A stretch of 64,000 nucleotides of DNA from assembly GCA_965229345.1 (NCBI GenBank), contig OZ245872.1, positions 2,542,001 through 2,606,000 on the forward strand, given 5' to 3'. Positions within the stretch are counted from its first letter, which is position 1. Each line of letters starts with the position of its first letter. Below the pieces are notes generated by a model. That model ran no database searches. It saw only the letters and a list, made by a program, of their open reading frames with translations, and had not been told where the DNA came from. Position numbers and translations under genes: made by a program. This document shows positions 10,601-18,668 of this stretch, in pieces. Source of the DNA: PBB1 sp965229345. Lineage in GTDB: Bacteria; Pseudomonadota; Gammaproteobacteria; Burkholderiales; Burkholderiaceae_C.

Positions 10601-10841
10601 GCAGTTCATCGACCACGGCGCGGCATTCGGCACCACCGCACCGCCCGTCGCTGGCAGTGACGGCAACGGCAGCAATGAGGGCAGCCAGAAACTGGCCCTG
10701 GTCGAATTGCAGAACGGCCCCGACGCGCCGAGCTACGTGGCCGGCACCACCAATTTCTACGCCATCACCCGCTACAACTGGTCAAGCTACTACGCGATGG
10801 CGGTCATCGAGCTGGGGCAGGCGGTCAAGCGGGCTCGGTAG
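7611..10841 (+). CDS. TgpA-type transglutaminase fused to MltB-type lytic transglycosylase
   Basis: A single uninterrupted frame of 1076 residues joins two envelope enzymes. Residues 1-210 hold a bundle of membrane helices (DUF3488), and residues about 370-510 a periplasmic transglutaminase domain with catalytic C440 (KLGFCEHYAAAF), H484 (SYAHAWAEYW) and D500 (RADPTA). A further membrane helix lies near 578-602 with a charged tail after it. A second helix near 686-705 (LAQALCMVVFVAAVS) looks like an internalised signal peptide. It leads into an alanine/threonine-rich linker and an SLT_2/MltB domain with catalytic E855 (GVETLYGQHMGNH) and the GALGMPQFMPSS motif. The two halves are normally separate proteins. 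Topology puts both catalytic domains in the periplasm. Start alternatives are GTG 7590 and ATG 7623. A sequencing error removing a stop cannot be excluded. Confidence 0.88.
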   Translation: MDARMPIHTLPLARRLGWPGWSHLPREARDTLFLLMVIGWTSLPHLSHLPAWCAALTGGVLLWRARLALAGATLPGRSVLVVVLVVAASLTYWSFGSLLGKEPGVTMAVALMALKTLELRARRDAFVVFFLGFFLILTHFLYSQSLGVAAMMLLSIWGLLTALVLAHMPAGAPSLRTAAALAGKTAALGAPLMVLLFVLFPRVGPLWGVPQDGFSGTGLSNVMSMGTVAALAQDDSVALRIRFDGAPPSPQEMYFRGPVLGHFDGRDWTPQKPGFPAAMTPRAELKVQGTPIRYEMTLEPTRLTVLPLLEASPQAPRIEGMSFTQTDDLQWVSDRSLYQRLRFRGEAYPRFQHGPTQPLIGLQDYIDLPPGYNPRTLAWASAMRKDPRYAEADAATLAAALMEHIRTGGYGYTLTPGLYGESNPRTAIDEFWLDRKLGFCEHYAAAFVVLMRALDVPARVVTGYQGLDPTPVDGYRIVRQSYAHAWAEYWQPGVGWVRADPTAAVAPDRVLSSRPLVAKPGLVAGALNNFNPQLLASLRNGLEALNNRWNQWVLSYSRGSQFDLLRQLGFDAPSWEDLGVLLASAFGLLSLAATAWAWWDRYHVDPWVRQMQRLRATLQRLGISAGAHEAPRTLAQRVRERFGADGEPVAELLERLDEQRYSARATARPDPALTRRFKAQAQRLSRLAQALCMVVFVAAVSPDDAAATTNAAATPATNADVTATATAPNKRLQPRKHRSRKAAVRSDQDPDIVTYGRREDLMQFGADVAARNGLDVAAVQSALAQARFVPSIVKAVMPPPAGTAKNWAAYRARFVEPRRIAAGVAFWQANEAWLTRAEQRYGVPPEVVIGIVGVETLYGQHMGNHRVIDALATLGFDFPSGRKDRSAFFRDELEQLLILSHREGNDPLAVKGSYAGALGMPQFMPSSVNQYAVDFDGDGHIDLHASAADVIGSVAHYLAEFGWQRSLPTHYEVAVPSDASERALLLGPDILPTFTAQQFIDHGAAFGTTAPPVAGSDGNGSNEGSQKLALVELQNGPDAPSYVAGTTNFYAITRYNWSSYYAMAVIELGQAVKRAR

Positions 10842-11085
10842 CCGGCCACGGGTTCAGCCAGACCTCCAGCCACAGCGCCAGCTCGGCCTCGGCATCGGGC
10901 ACCTCGGCAATCTCGAGCCCGCGACCCAGCTCCCAGCTGCTGCCGTACCACCCCGGGCCGCCATCGGCCTGCTGACCGATGGCAGCGCGCGGTGGGCTCG
11001 TCTGAGGTGCCTGCGGCAGTGGCACAGAGACGATCGATCGCATGCCCAGCCGGCACGCACGAGGCCATGAAACGAGGCTGAACAT
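10825..11085 (-). CDS. small conserved hypothetical protein (86 aa)
   Basis: Function unknown. AGGAG stands 7 bases before the ATG at 11085, an excellent ribosome binding site. The C-terminal half (WYGSSWELGRGLEIAEV then ELALWLEVWLN) resembles a family of short Burkholderiales proteins containing a W-x-x-SSWEL-x-x-GLE-type motif, as far as I recall them; no function is known to me. The last 17 bases overlap the 3' end of the convergent transglutaminase-transglycosylase gene. Acidic C-terminus, no signal peptide and no clear membrane helix. Confidence 0.65.
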   Translation of the reverse strand: MFSLVSWPRACRLGMRSIVSVPLPQAPQTSPPRAAIGQQADGGPGWYGSSWELGRGLEIAEVPDAEAELALWLEVWLNPWPATEPA

Positions 11086-11149
11086 GTGGGGCTCCTGAGG
11101 GGTGTCGACCACCGTGATCGACAGGCTCAGTGTTCCCGCGCTGGCCCCG

Positions 11150-11240
11150 TGCAACCATCCCGCCGAGGGGTTGCAGCCAGGGTCTGCGCGCTCCCCTTGA
11201 AGCGCGGCCCCCGGCCGGGGGGACGGCCGCGGTAGCCGCT
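11150..11240. repeat. palindrome-rich intergenic segment
   Basis: This gap holds a 7-bp inverted repeat TGCAACC / GGTTGCA (11150-11156 and 11169-11175) and then a very GC-rich tract containing CCCCCGGCCGGGGG around 11206. It resembles the other palindromic intergenic segments at 19702-19814 and 32160-32260. No gene is evident here. Confidence 0.4.
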
Positions 11241-11252
11241 CTGGCTGCGCTG

Positions 11253-11492
11253 CTATTTGTTGCCAGAGAGCGGGCTGAAACGCGGCTGTCGCTGGCCTTC
11301 GTGCTCGACGTGTTCCATGAACATCGCAAACGGACGGACCCACATGCCTGTGTTGCCGTACAGCGGCCGGTACAGAACCATCGGCTTCAACGATTCGGAG
11401 TGTCGAACGACGCCGATGACTTCGTACTCGCCACCCTTGTAGTGCCGATACCGGCCGAGCTCGATGTGAGGCAGTGGGGGGAGATCACTCAT
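11253..11492 (-). CDS. DUF1653 domain protein
   Basis: Short cytosolic protein of 79 residues matching DUF1653: GRYRHYKGGEYEVIGVVRHSE, then MVLYRPLYGNTGMWVRPFAMF. The family is small and widespread, with no established biochemical function; it forms a compact beta-rich fold. It stands 135 bases downstream of the transglutaminase gene on the same strand, so cotranscription is possible but not required. The 135-base gap contains no other feature I can identify. Confidence 0.88.
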   Translation of the reverse strand: MSDLPPLPHIELGRYRHYKGGEYEVIGVVRHSESLKPMVLYRPLYGNTGMWVRPFAMFMEHVEHEGQRQPRFSPLSGNK

Positions 11493-11627
11493 TGGGATGC
11501 GACAGATGCGAAGAGGCTTGCGGAACTGAGCGCCCTGATGTTGGAAACGAACTGCAGCCAGTGGCCTGCTGGTGGCACTCCGCTCGAGCGTGCGGGTGGC
11601 AGCGATCCGAGACCGCGATACACGCAC

Positions 11628-12578
11628 TCACCCTTGCGGAATCACGCTCACCGACACGTCCATGCGCTGCATCATGCCGCCGCCCAGGATCACGCCGCGC
11701 AGCGGCACCACGTCGGCAAAATCGGCGCCCCAAGCCAGCGTGATGTAGCGGCGGTCGGCGAGCTGATCATTCGTGGGATCGAACTCGACCCATCCATGCT
11801 CGGGCAGGTAGGCGGCCACCCAGGCGTGCGATGCATCGACGCCCATCAGCCGCGGCATGCCGGGCGGTGGGTCGGTGAGCAGATAGCCCGACATGTAGCG
11901 CGCCGACAAGCCATGGCCGCGCAGACAGGCCAGCATCAGGTGCGCAAAGTCCTGGCACACGCCGCGCCGGTGCTGCATCACCTCGTCGACCGAGGTGCTG
12001 ACGGTGGTGGCGCCGGCATCGAACTCGAAATCGGTGTGGATGCGATGAGTCAGCTCGCTCAGCGCCTCGAACCAGGGCCGATCGGGCCGCAGCGAAGGCT
12101 CCGCGTACAAACGTGCCGCCTCGGACAGCGGCACCAGGGGTGTGGGTTCGGCCATGCGCGCCGCGTCCAGGTCGCAGGCTTCGCCGTACGGTCGGCGCAG
12201 CGCTTCGCGCACCGCATCGACGGTGAACGCAGAGGCCACGTCTGCGGCCGGCCGCTCGCCCACCTCGACCTGACACTGCATGCGCACCCGCAACTGGCGG
12301 TGGGCGCCATGCAGCCCGAAGTGCGACACCGAATTGCCGAAGCTGTCGAGCGCCTCGTGCCGCTCGTCGGGCGGCGGGTCGATCTGCAGGCTGTGCGACA
12401 GCACCCGTTGCCACGGCAGGCCGCGCGGCGTCAGCCGGCCCAGCTGCCACGACTGCGACACCGGTGCGGTGTAGGCGTAACGCGTCTCGTGTTCGACGGT
12501 GTAGCGGTCGAAGCGGCCCTGCGGCGCGGTCTGCTGCTGCCCCTGTTGCTGGCCTTGCTGACCTTGTTGTTGCGACAT
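11628..12578 (-). CDS. transglutaminase-like cysteine protease family protein
   Basis: Protein of 316 residues with a bacterial transglutaminase-like N-terminal domain (residues about 25-110) and a transglutaminase core. The catalytic cysteine is in RRGVCQDFAHLMLACLR, the histidine in DASHAWVAAYLPEHGW and the aspartate in EFDPTND, so the triad is complete. The first 20 residues are a Gln/Gly tract not typical of the family. The start ATG overlaps the stop of the upstream ATP-grasp/alpha-E fusion (TGATG), so the two are coupled. COG1305 proteins of this type are found with COG2307 and COG2308 genes; the target substrate is unknown and may be a peptide made by the ATP-grasp partner. Confidence 0.9.
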   Translation of the reverse strand: MSQQQGQQGQQQGQQQTAPQGRFDRYTVEHETRYAYTAPVSQSWQLGRLTPRGLPWQRVLSHSLQIDPPPDERHEALDSFGNSVSHFGLHGAHRQLRVRMQCQVEVGERPAADVASAFTVDAVREALRRPYGEACDLDAARMAEPTPLVPLSEAARLYAEPSLRPDRPWFEALSELTHRIHTDFEFDAGATTVSTSVDEVMQHRRGVCQDFAHLMLACLRGHGLSARYMSGYLLTDPPPGMPRLMGVDASHAWVAAYLPEHGWVEFDPTNDQLADRRYITLAWGADFADVVPLRGVILGGGMMQRMDVSVSVIPQG

Positions 12579-15082
12579 CAGGCCACCAACGACAATACGC
12601 TGCGCGAAGCGGCGTGCGAGAAGAACTTCAGCGTCAGCTCGTCAGACACCGCATGCGCGGCGCGCTGCAGCGCGCCGATCACCTCGGCCAGTGCCTCGCT
12701 CTCGGGGTGCAAATCGACGCTGGACAGGTTGCGCAAGGCATGGTGTGCCGGTGCCAGCACGTCACTGGCAAAGCGGCCGTGGCTCAGCTCCAGCTTCGCG
12801 ATGTATTCGGCCAGCCCCTTGACCTGGAAGGCGAGCGAGCGCGGGTTCACCTCGTCGCGCAGCAGCAGGTCCAGCACCGGCAGCCATTCGGGTGCGACCA
12901 GGTAGCGCGAGCGGTAGGTGACGGTGGAGTCAGCGTACTCGAGCAGCCAGTCCAGCCCGTGTGTGCGCCCTTCGTGGGTCGCGACCTGCAGCACATTGCA
13001 CAGCGTGGACAAGCGCTCGAGCCGCCGGCCGATCGACAGGAAGCGCCAGCCCACACCGCGCGTCATGCCGTCGAGCACGAAGCCCGACAGCGTGGTCATC
13101 GAGGTCACCGCACGGTCCAACCAGGCCATGGCCAGCGGCAGCCCCAGGTGGGTCGATGACAGGCCGCGCTGAAACACCGGGTCGGCGATCAGCTGGTTCA
13201 GAGAGCGCCAGTGGTCGGCCGACATCCGGTCGCGCAGGTTGAAGGCCACGCGCGAGAGTTGCTTGAGCCGCTCGCTCAAGCCCTCGTCGGGATGGGTGGC
13301 GGCGCGCAGCAGGTCGGTGGCAGGTTGCTCAGCCGAATCGATCAGGCCGAAGCGCTGCGCCAGGATCAACGTGGGCGGCACGCCGTCGCTGGGCTCGCGC
13401 GACTCGTCGAGCACATCGGAGATGGCCACTCGCAGCAGCCGTGCAGCGGCATCGCAGCGCTCGCCGTAGCGGCCGAACCAGAACAGGTTTTCGGCCGCGC
13501 GCGAGGGCACGTTGGCGCGCGAAGCCACCAGGTCTTCCGGCTTGACGGTGCGGCTCAGCAGCGAGAACGAGGCATTGACCGGCGCGTCGGACAGCACCCA
13601 GGTGTCCTTCGAACGGCCGCCGCGCTGCATCGCGATCACGCGCGAATGGTCATCACCAGCCACCCGGGTCAGCCCGCCGGGCAACACGTGGTAGCCGTTC
13701 GGCGTGGCCACCGCAAACACCCGCAGGCCCACGGTGCGGGAGCTCATCTGCTCGCCGCGACCCGGTTCGTTGCGCACCTCGAGCACCGGCGCTTGCGACA
13801 CATGCACCCACTCCTGTGCCACATAACGCTGCGGCCGCGCGGCCACCCGCTCGCGCAGCGCCTCACGCTGCGCGGCCGACAGGTCGGCGCCGAACACCGC
13901 AGGCTCCCGCACCGAGCGCTCCAGCGGTTTGATGATCAGCTTGTCGAGCCGCCGCCAGGCGTCGTCGAGGGCCGCTGGTTCGCCCAGCCACCAGGTGGCC
14001 ACCGAAGGCAATCGCAAGGGTTCACCCAGCAGTTGTTCGCTGAGCTTGGGCAGGTAGCCCAGCAGCGCGCCGGATTCGAGCACGCCCGACCCCAGGGCAT
14101 TGGCCAGCAGCACCGTGCCGCGGCGCGCGCAATCGGTGAGGCCTGGGATGCCGAGCGCGGAGTCGGAGCGCAGCTCGAGCGGATCGCAGTAGTCGTCGTC
14201 CTGACGCCGCAGGATGCCGCTGACACGCTTCAAGCCCTCGACGGTCTTCATCCAGACGCAGCCGTCGCGCACCGTCAGGTCGCTGCCTTCGACCAGCGGA
14301 AAACCCAGGTAACGCGCCAGCAGCGCGTGCTCGAAATAGGTTTCGTTGTAGGGCCCCGGTGTCAGCAGCACGACCAGCGGATTGGCGCGCTCGAACACCC
14401 GGTCGGTGTGGTCCTTCGGCGCCCAGCGCATCATCGACTCGCGCAGCGCCTCGAAGAAGGCCGCCAGGTGCTGCACATGCAGCTCCTTGAACATTTGCGG
14501 GAACACGCGCGACACCACCAGCCGGTTCTCCAGCGCATAGCCGGCGCCCGAGGGCGCCTGGGTGCGGTCGTTGACCACCCACCAGTGGCCATCGGGCGAA
14601 CGCGCCAGATCGGCCGCGTAGTTGAACAGGTGCACACCGCCGGGCGGTCGGATGCCTTGCACCTGGTGCAGGTAGCCGCTGTGGCCGAAGATGATCGACG
14701 GCGGGATCGCCCCGGTGCGCAGCAACTCCTGCGGGCCGTAGATGTCGCCCAGCACCCGGTTCAGCAGGTCGGCGCGCTGCGCGATGCCGGCCGAGATCTC
14801 GTCCCACTCGGTGGCCGACAGCAGCAGCGGCAGCGGGTCCACCTCCCACGGCCGATCCGCGCCTTTCGGATCGGCGTACACGTTGTAGGTGATGCCGTTT
14901 TCGCGGATCTCGCGTTCCATCAGCGACAGGGTTTCGCTGACTTCGATGCCCTCGCGCCCCGCCAGCGAACGCAAGAAGGCGTCCCAGTGCGGACGTGGCG
15001 ATCCCGGGGCTGACAACAGCTCGTCGTAGCGCCCTTCGACCGAGGTGTAGCCGGACAACAGACGGCTCAACATGTCAGACAA
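12578..15082 (-). CDS. circularly permuted ATP-grasp and alpha-E domain fusion protein
   Basis: Large cytosolic protein of 834 residues. Residues about 80-500 form a circularly permuted type 2 ATP-grasp domain (COG2308), with VVNDRTQAPSGAGYALENR, VVLLTPGPYNETYFEHALLARYLG and a C-terminal GGRSKDTWVL. After about residue 520 comes an alpha-E domain (COG2307, DUF403), recognisable from SRAAENLFWFGRYGERCDAA and the later GWRFLSIGRRLERL. Comparative-genomics work on amidoligases (Iyer, Aravind and colleagues) predicted that such ATP-grasp enzymes form peptide or amide bonds. Here the two domains, separate in the neighbouring genes at 18669-21251, are joined. Coupled to the transglutaminase downstream. 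Confidence 0.9.
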   Translation of the reverse strand: MSDMLSRLLSGYTSVEGRYDELLSAPGSPRPHWDAFLRSLAGREGIEVSETLSLMEREIRENGITYNVYADPKGADRPWEVDPLPLLLSATEWDEISAGIAQRADLLNRVLGDIYGPQELLRTGAIPPSIIFGHSGYLHQVQGIRPPGGVHLFNYAADLARSPDGHWWVVNDRTQAPSGAGYALENRLVVSRVFPQMFKELHVQHLAAFFEALRESMMRWAPKDHTDRVFERANPLVVLLTPGPYNETYFEHALLARYLGFPLVEGSDLTVRDGCVWMKTVEGLKRVSGILRRQDDDYCDPLELRSDSALGIPGLTDCARRGTVLLANALGSGVLESGALLGYLPKLSEQLLGEPLRLPSVATWWLGEPAALDDAWRRLDKLIIKPLERSVREPAVFGADLSAAQREALRERVAARPQRYVAQEWVHVSQAPVLEVRNEPGRGEQMSSRTVGLRVFAVATPNGYHVLPGGLTRVAGDDHSRVIAMQRGGRSKDTWVLSDAPVNASFSLLSRTVKPEDLVASRANVPSRAAENLFWFGRYGERCDAAARLLRVAISDVLDESREPSDGVPPTLILAQRFGLIDSAEQPATDLLRAATHPDEGLSERLKQLSRVAFNLRDRMSADHWRSLNQLIADPVFQRGLSSTHLGLPLAMAWLDRAVTSMTTLSGFVLDGMTRGVGWRFLSIGRRLERLSTLCNVLQVATHEGRTHGLDWLLEYADSTVTYRSRYLVAPEWLPVLDLLLRDEVNPRSLAFQVKGLAEYIAKLELSHGRFASDVLAPAHHALRNLSSVDLHPESEALAEVIGALQRAAHAVSDELTLKFFSHAASRSVLSLVA

Positions 15083-15134
15083 CCGAGTTCATGTGATCGA
15101 TTGTCATACGTGATCCCACGTGGCCCCGGATCGG

Positions 15135-18100
15135 TCAGAAGGCGCTGGGGGTTCGGCGCATGTCGAGGGTGAAGGGGTAGTTCGGGTTGCGCTCGTCTTT
15201 CGGCACCTGCATCTTGCCCGGCGTGTGGCCGGTGCGGAAGAAGCGCGCCAGGCGCCGGGCCTCGGCCTCGAAGGCGTTGACCGGGAAGCTGTCGTAGCTG
15301 CGACCACCGGGGTGCGCGACGTGGTACTGGCAACCGCCCATCGAGCGGCCCATCCAGGTATCGAGCAGGTCGAAGGTCAGCGGGGCGTGCACCCCGATCG
15401 TCGGGTGCAGCGCCGACGGCGGGTTCCAGGCCTTGTAGCGCACCCCACCGACGAATTCGCCCACCTGACCGGTCGGCTGCATCGGCACCACGCGGCCATT
15501 GCAGGTCAGCACATGGCGATCGCCGACCAGGCCTGTGGCTTTCAATTGCACCCGCTCGACCGAAGAATCGACGTAGCGTGCGGTGCCGCCAGAGGCGCCC
15601 TCCTCGCCCATCACATGCCAGGGCTCCAACGCCAGGCGCAGCTCGACCTCGACACCCAGCACCGCGAAGTCGCCCAGTCGCGGGAAGCGGAAGTTGAGGT
15701 GCGGTGCGAACCAGTCGGTCTTCATCGCGTAGCCGAAGGTGTTCAGCTCCTCGATGACGTCGCTCAGGTCCTGCCAGATGAAGTGCGGCAGCATGAAGCG
15801 GTCGTGCAGTTCGGTGCCCCAGCGCTTGAGGCGAGCCGGGCGGTACGGCTCCTTCCAGAAGCGCGAGACCAGCGCACGCATCAGCAACTGCTGCGTCAGG
15901 CTCATGCGGGCATGCGGCGGCATCTCGAACGCACGCATTTCCAGCAGGCCGAGCCGGCCGGTCGGGCCGTCGGGCGAATAGAGCTTGTCGATGCAGAACT
16001 CGGCGCGGTGGGTGTTGCCCGACACGTCGATCAGCAGGTTGCGCAGCAGGCGGTCGATCAGCCACGGCGGGCAATAGTCGCCCTGCTCGCGGGTGACGCG
16101 CTGCAGCTCGGCGAACGCGACCTCGATCTCGTAGACCGAATCGTTGCGCGCTTCATCCACACGCGGCGCCTGGCTGGTGGGGCCGACGAACAGACCGGAG
16201 AACAGATAGCTCAGCGCCGGGTGGTTGTGCCAGTAGGCGACCATGCTGGCCAGCAGATCGGGCCGGCGCAGGAACGGGGAATCGGCCACCGTCGCGCCAC
16301 CGAGCACGAAGTGGTTGCCGCCGCCGGTGCCGGTGTGGCGGCCATCGACCATGAACTTCTCGGTCGAGAGCCGGGTTTCATGCGCGCTCTGGTACAGGTG
16401 CGTGGTCTGGTCGACCAGTTCTTCCCAGCTGTGCGCCGGGTGGACATTGACCTCGATGACGCCCGGGTCTGGCGTGACGCGCAGCGTCGACAGGCGCGGG
16501 TCCTTCGGCGGCTCGTAGCCCTCGAGGATGACGGGCAGCTTCATCTCTACGGCGGTGTCTTCGACCGCAGCGACGATCTCCAAGTAGTCCTCCAGCGCCG
16601 TCATCGGTGGCATGAAGACATACAGCCTGCCGCCGCGCGGCTCGGCGCACAGCGCGGTGCGGCTGATCCAGGCGGCCGACTCGAACTTGTCCGGCACGCG
16701 CAGGCTGCTGGCTGGCGCGCTGGCCACCGATTTGTCGGGGCCTTGCGCAGCGCGCGAGCGCTCGGCAAAACCGGCCGACGAGCCGTTGGCCGCGGTGGCT
16801 GCTGACGGGGCGCCGTGGCTCTCCGCTGCGCCGTTCTGGGTTGCCGCAAAGCGCAGCCGCCGATAGGCCGGCAGCGGCGCGAAGGTCTGCGTCTGGTCCA
16901 CCAGCAGCACCCAGGGCATGTCGCCTTCCTTGGCCCAGGGCTGGGAGTCCAGCGGCAGGCGGAAGCCCAGCGGTGAATCGCCCGGAACCAGGTAGCAGCG
17001 CTCGGCGCGCAGGAACCACGGTCCGGTGGTCCAGCGCGGCTGGCCCAGCGTGCCGCGCGCGATCGGCAGCACATGGCCGACGACTTTTTCCAACCCCTGC
17101 GTGAACACCTTGCGCAGCCGCTCGCGCTCCATCGGATCGGACAGCCGCGCATCGTGCGGATCGACATTGGTCGGCAGCTTGCGTTCGCGCCACAGGTAGT
17201 ACCAGGTGTCCTCGAAGGCTGGGAACACGAATTTCGGGTCGAGCGCCAGGCGGCGCGCCACGCTGCTCAGGAATTTTTGAGCCTGCGCGTCAGTGACTTC
17301 GTAGTCCTTGCGCTCGTTGGCGAACAGCTCCGGGTGCGTCCAGACCGGCTCCCGGTCCTTGCGCCAGTACAGGTTCAGCGACCAGCGCGGCAGTTGCTCG
17401 CCGGGGTACCACTTGCCCTGGCCGTAGTGCAGCAGGCCGCCCTCGCCGTACTTCAAGCGCAGCTTGTCCATCAGGTCGGCGCTGAGCAGCCGCTTGGTCG
17501 GGCCCATCGCCTCGGTGTTCCATTCGGCACCGTCGCGGTCGTCCACCGACACGAAGGTCGGCTCGCCGCCCTGGGTCAGCCGCACATCGTTGCGGCGCAG
17601 GTCCAGATCCACACGATGCCCCAGCGCCTCGATGCCCTCCCATTGCGCATCGGTGTAGGGCAAGGTGACGCGCGGTGCCTCCCAGACCCGGGTGACGCTC
17701 ATGCTGTGCTCGAACTCGGTCTCGCACTCGTCGATCGCGCCACTGACCGGCGCGGCCGACGACGGGTCGGGCGAGCAGGCCAGCGGGATGTGGCCTTCGC
17801 CAGCCAGCAGCCCCGAGGTCGGGTCGAGCCCGATCCAGCCGGCGCCTGGCAGAAACACTTCACACCAGGCGTGCAGGTCGGTGAAATCGATCTCGGTGCC
17901 GCTCGGGCCGTCGAGCGACTTCACGTCGCTTTTCAGCTGGATCAGGTAACCCGAGACGAAGCGCGCCGCCACGCCCAGGTGTCGCATCAGCTGCACCAGC
18001 AGCCAGCCGGTGTCGCGGCACGAGCCGAGCTGGTTGGCCAGCGTTTCCTCGGGCGTCTGCACGCCGGGTTCCATGCGGATCGTGTAGCCGATGTCCTTTT

Positions 18101-18569
18101 GCAACTGCTGGTTCACATCGACCAGGAAGTTGTTCATCGGCGTCTTCTTGCCGGCGAGTCGCTCGCGCCAGGCGTCGAGGTAAGCCTGGAACAACGGTGT
18201 GGCCTCGGCCTTCGCCAGGTACGGTGCCAGTTCGGTCTCAACTTCGGGCACGTACTTGAACGGGTAGTGCTCGGCCGACGGTTCGAGGAAGAAATCGAAC
18301 GGGTTGAGCACCGACATCTCGGCCACCAGATCGACCTCGATGCGAAAAGAGGTGGTCTTGTCCGGGAACACCAGGCGCGCCAGGTAATTCGACTGTGGGT
18401 CCTGCTGCCAGTTGATGAAGTGGGTGGCTGGCTCGACCCGCATCGAGTAGCTGAGGATGCGGGTGCGCGAATGAGGCGCCGGACGCAAACGCACGATCTG
18501 TGGGCCCAGGTTGATGGGCCGGTCGTAGCGGTAGTGCGTCACATGGTTCAGCGCGACGTGGATGGACAT
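15135..18569 (-). CDS. transglutaminase-DUF2126 protein
   Basis: Protein of 1144 residues. The N-terminal part is a transglutaminase-like module (N-domain from MSIHVALNHVTHYRYDRPIN, core near 175-260 with the cysteine in NQLGSCRDTGWLLVQLM, histidine in DLHAWCEVF and aspartate in GLDPTSG). The rest is DUF2126 (COG4196), starting near residue 300. A low-complexity Ala/Ser/Gly segment near residues 573-623 interrupts DUF2126. GGAG is 7 bases before the ATG. The protein is the usual partner of the alpha-E and ATP-grasp proteins; 52 bases separate its stop from the ATP-grasp/alpha-E fusion start. Reaction unknown; predicted peptide hydrolysis or transfer. Confidence 0.92.
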   Translation of the reverse strand: MSIHVALNHVTHYRYDRPINLGPQIVRLRPAPHSRTRILSYSMRVEPATHFINWQQDPQSNYLARLVFPDKTTSFRIEVDLVAEMSVLNPFDFFLEPSAEHYPFKYVPEVETELAPYLAKAEATPLFQAYLDAWRERLAGKKTPMNNFLVDVNQQLQKDIGYTIRMEPGVQTPEETLANQLGSCRDTGWLLVQLMRHLGVAARFVSGYLIQLKSDVKSLDGPSGTEIDFTDLHAWCEVFLPGAGWIGLDPTSGLLAGEGHIPLACSPDPSSAAPVSGAIDECETEFEHSMSVTRVWEAPRVTLPYTDAQWEGIEALGHRVDLDLRRNDVRLTQGGEPTFVSVDDRDGAEWNTEAMGPTKRLLSADLMDKLRLKYGEGGLLHYGQGKWYPGEQLPRWSLNLYWRKDREPVWTHPELFANERKDYEVTDAQAQKFLSSVARRLALDPKFVFPAFEDTWYYLWRERKLPTNVDPHDARLSDPMERERLRKVFTQGLEKVVGHVLPIARGTLGQPRWTTGPWFLRAERCYLVPGDSPLGFRLPLDSQPWAKEGDMPWVLLVDQTQTFAPLPAYRRLRFAATQNGAAESHGAPSAATAANGSSAGFAERSRAAQGPDKSVASAPASSLRVPDKFESAAWISRTALCAEPRGGRLYVFMPPMTALEDYLEIVAAVEDTAVEMKLPVILEGYEPPKDPRLSTLRVTPDPGVIEVNVHPAHSWEELVDQTTHLYQSAHETRLSTEKFMVDGRHTGTGGGNHFVLGGATVADSPFLRRPDLLASMVAYWHNHPALSYLFSGLFVGPTSQAPRVDEARNDSVYEIEVAFAELQRVTREQGDYCPPWLIDRLLRNLLIDVSGNTHRAEFCIDKLYSPDGPTGRLGLLEMRAFEMPPHARMSLTQQLLMRALVSRFWKEPYRPARLKRWGTELHDRFMLPHFIWQDLSDVIEELNTFGYAMKTDWFAPHLNFRFPRLGDFAVLGVEVELRLALEPWHVMGEEGASGGTARYVDSSVERVQLKATGLVGDRHVLTCNGRVVPMQPTGQVGEFVGGVRYKAWNPPSALHPTIGVHAPLTFDLLDTWMGRSMGGCQYHVAHPGGRSYDSFPVNAFEAEARRLARFFRTGHTPGKMQVPKDERNPNYPFTLDMRRTPSAF

Positions 18570-18668
18570 TCAGGACTCCAGGGAGGGCACGAACAAGGTG
18601 TGCCGGGAAAACGCGTCAACAAGATGAAAACAGCCGCCACCCACTGCAGCGGCAGCGGCAGCGAAAAC

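Noticed and set aside
13211..15013. 600-codon plus-strand frame opposite the ATP-grasp/alpha-E fusion
   Set aside because: Shadow of a confident gene on the other strand; composition is typical of antisense frames.
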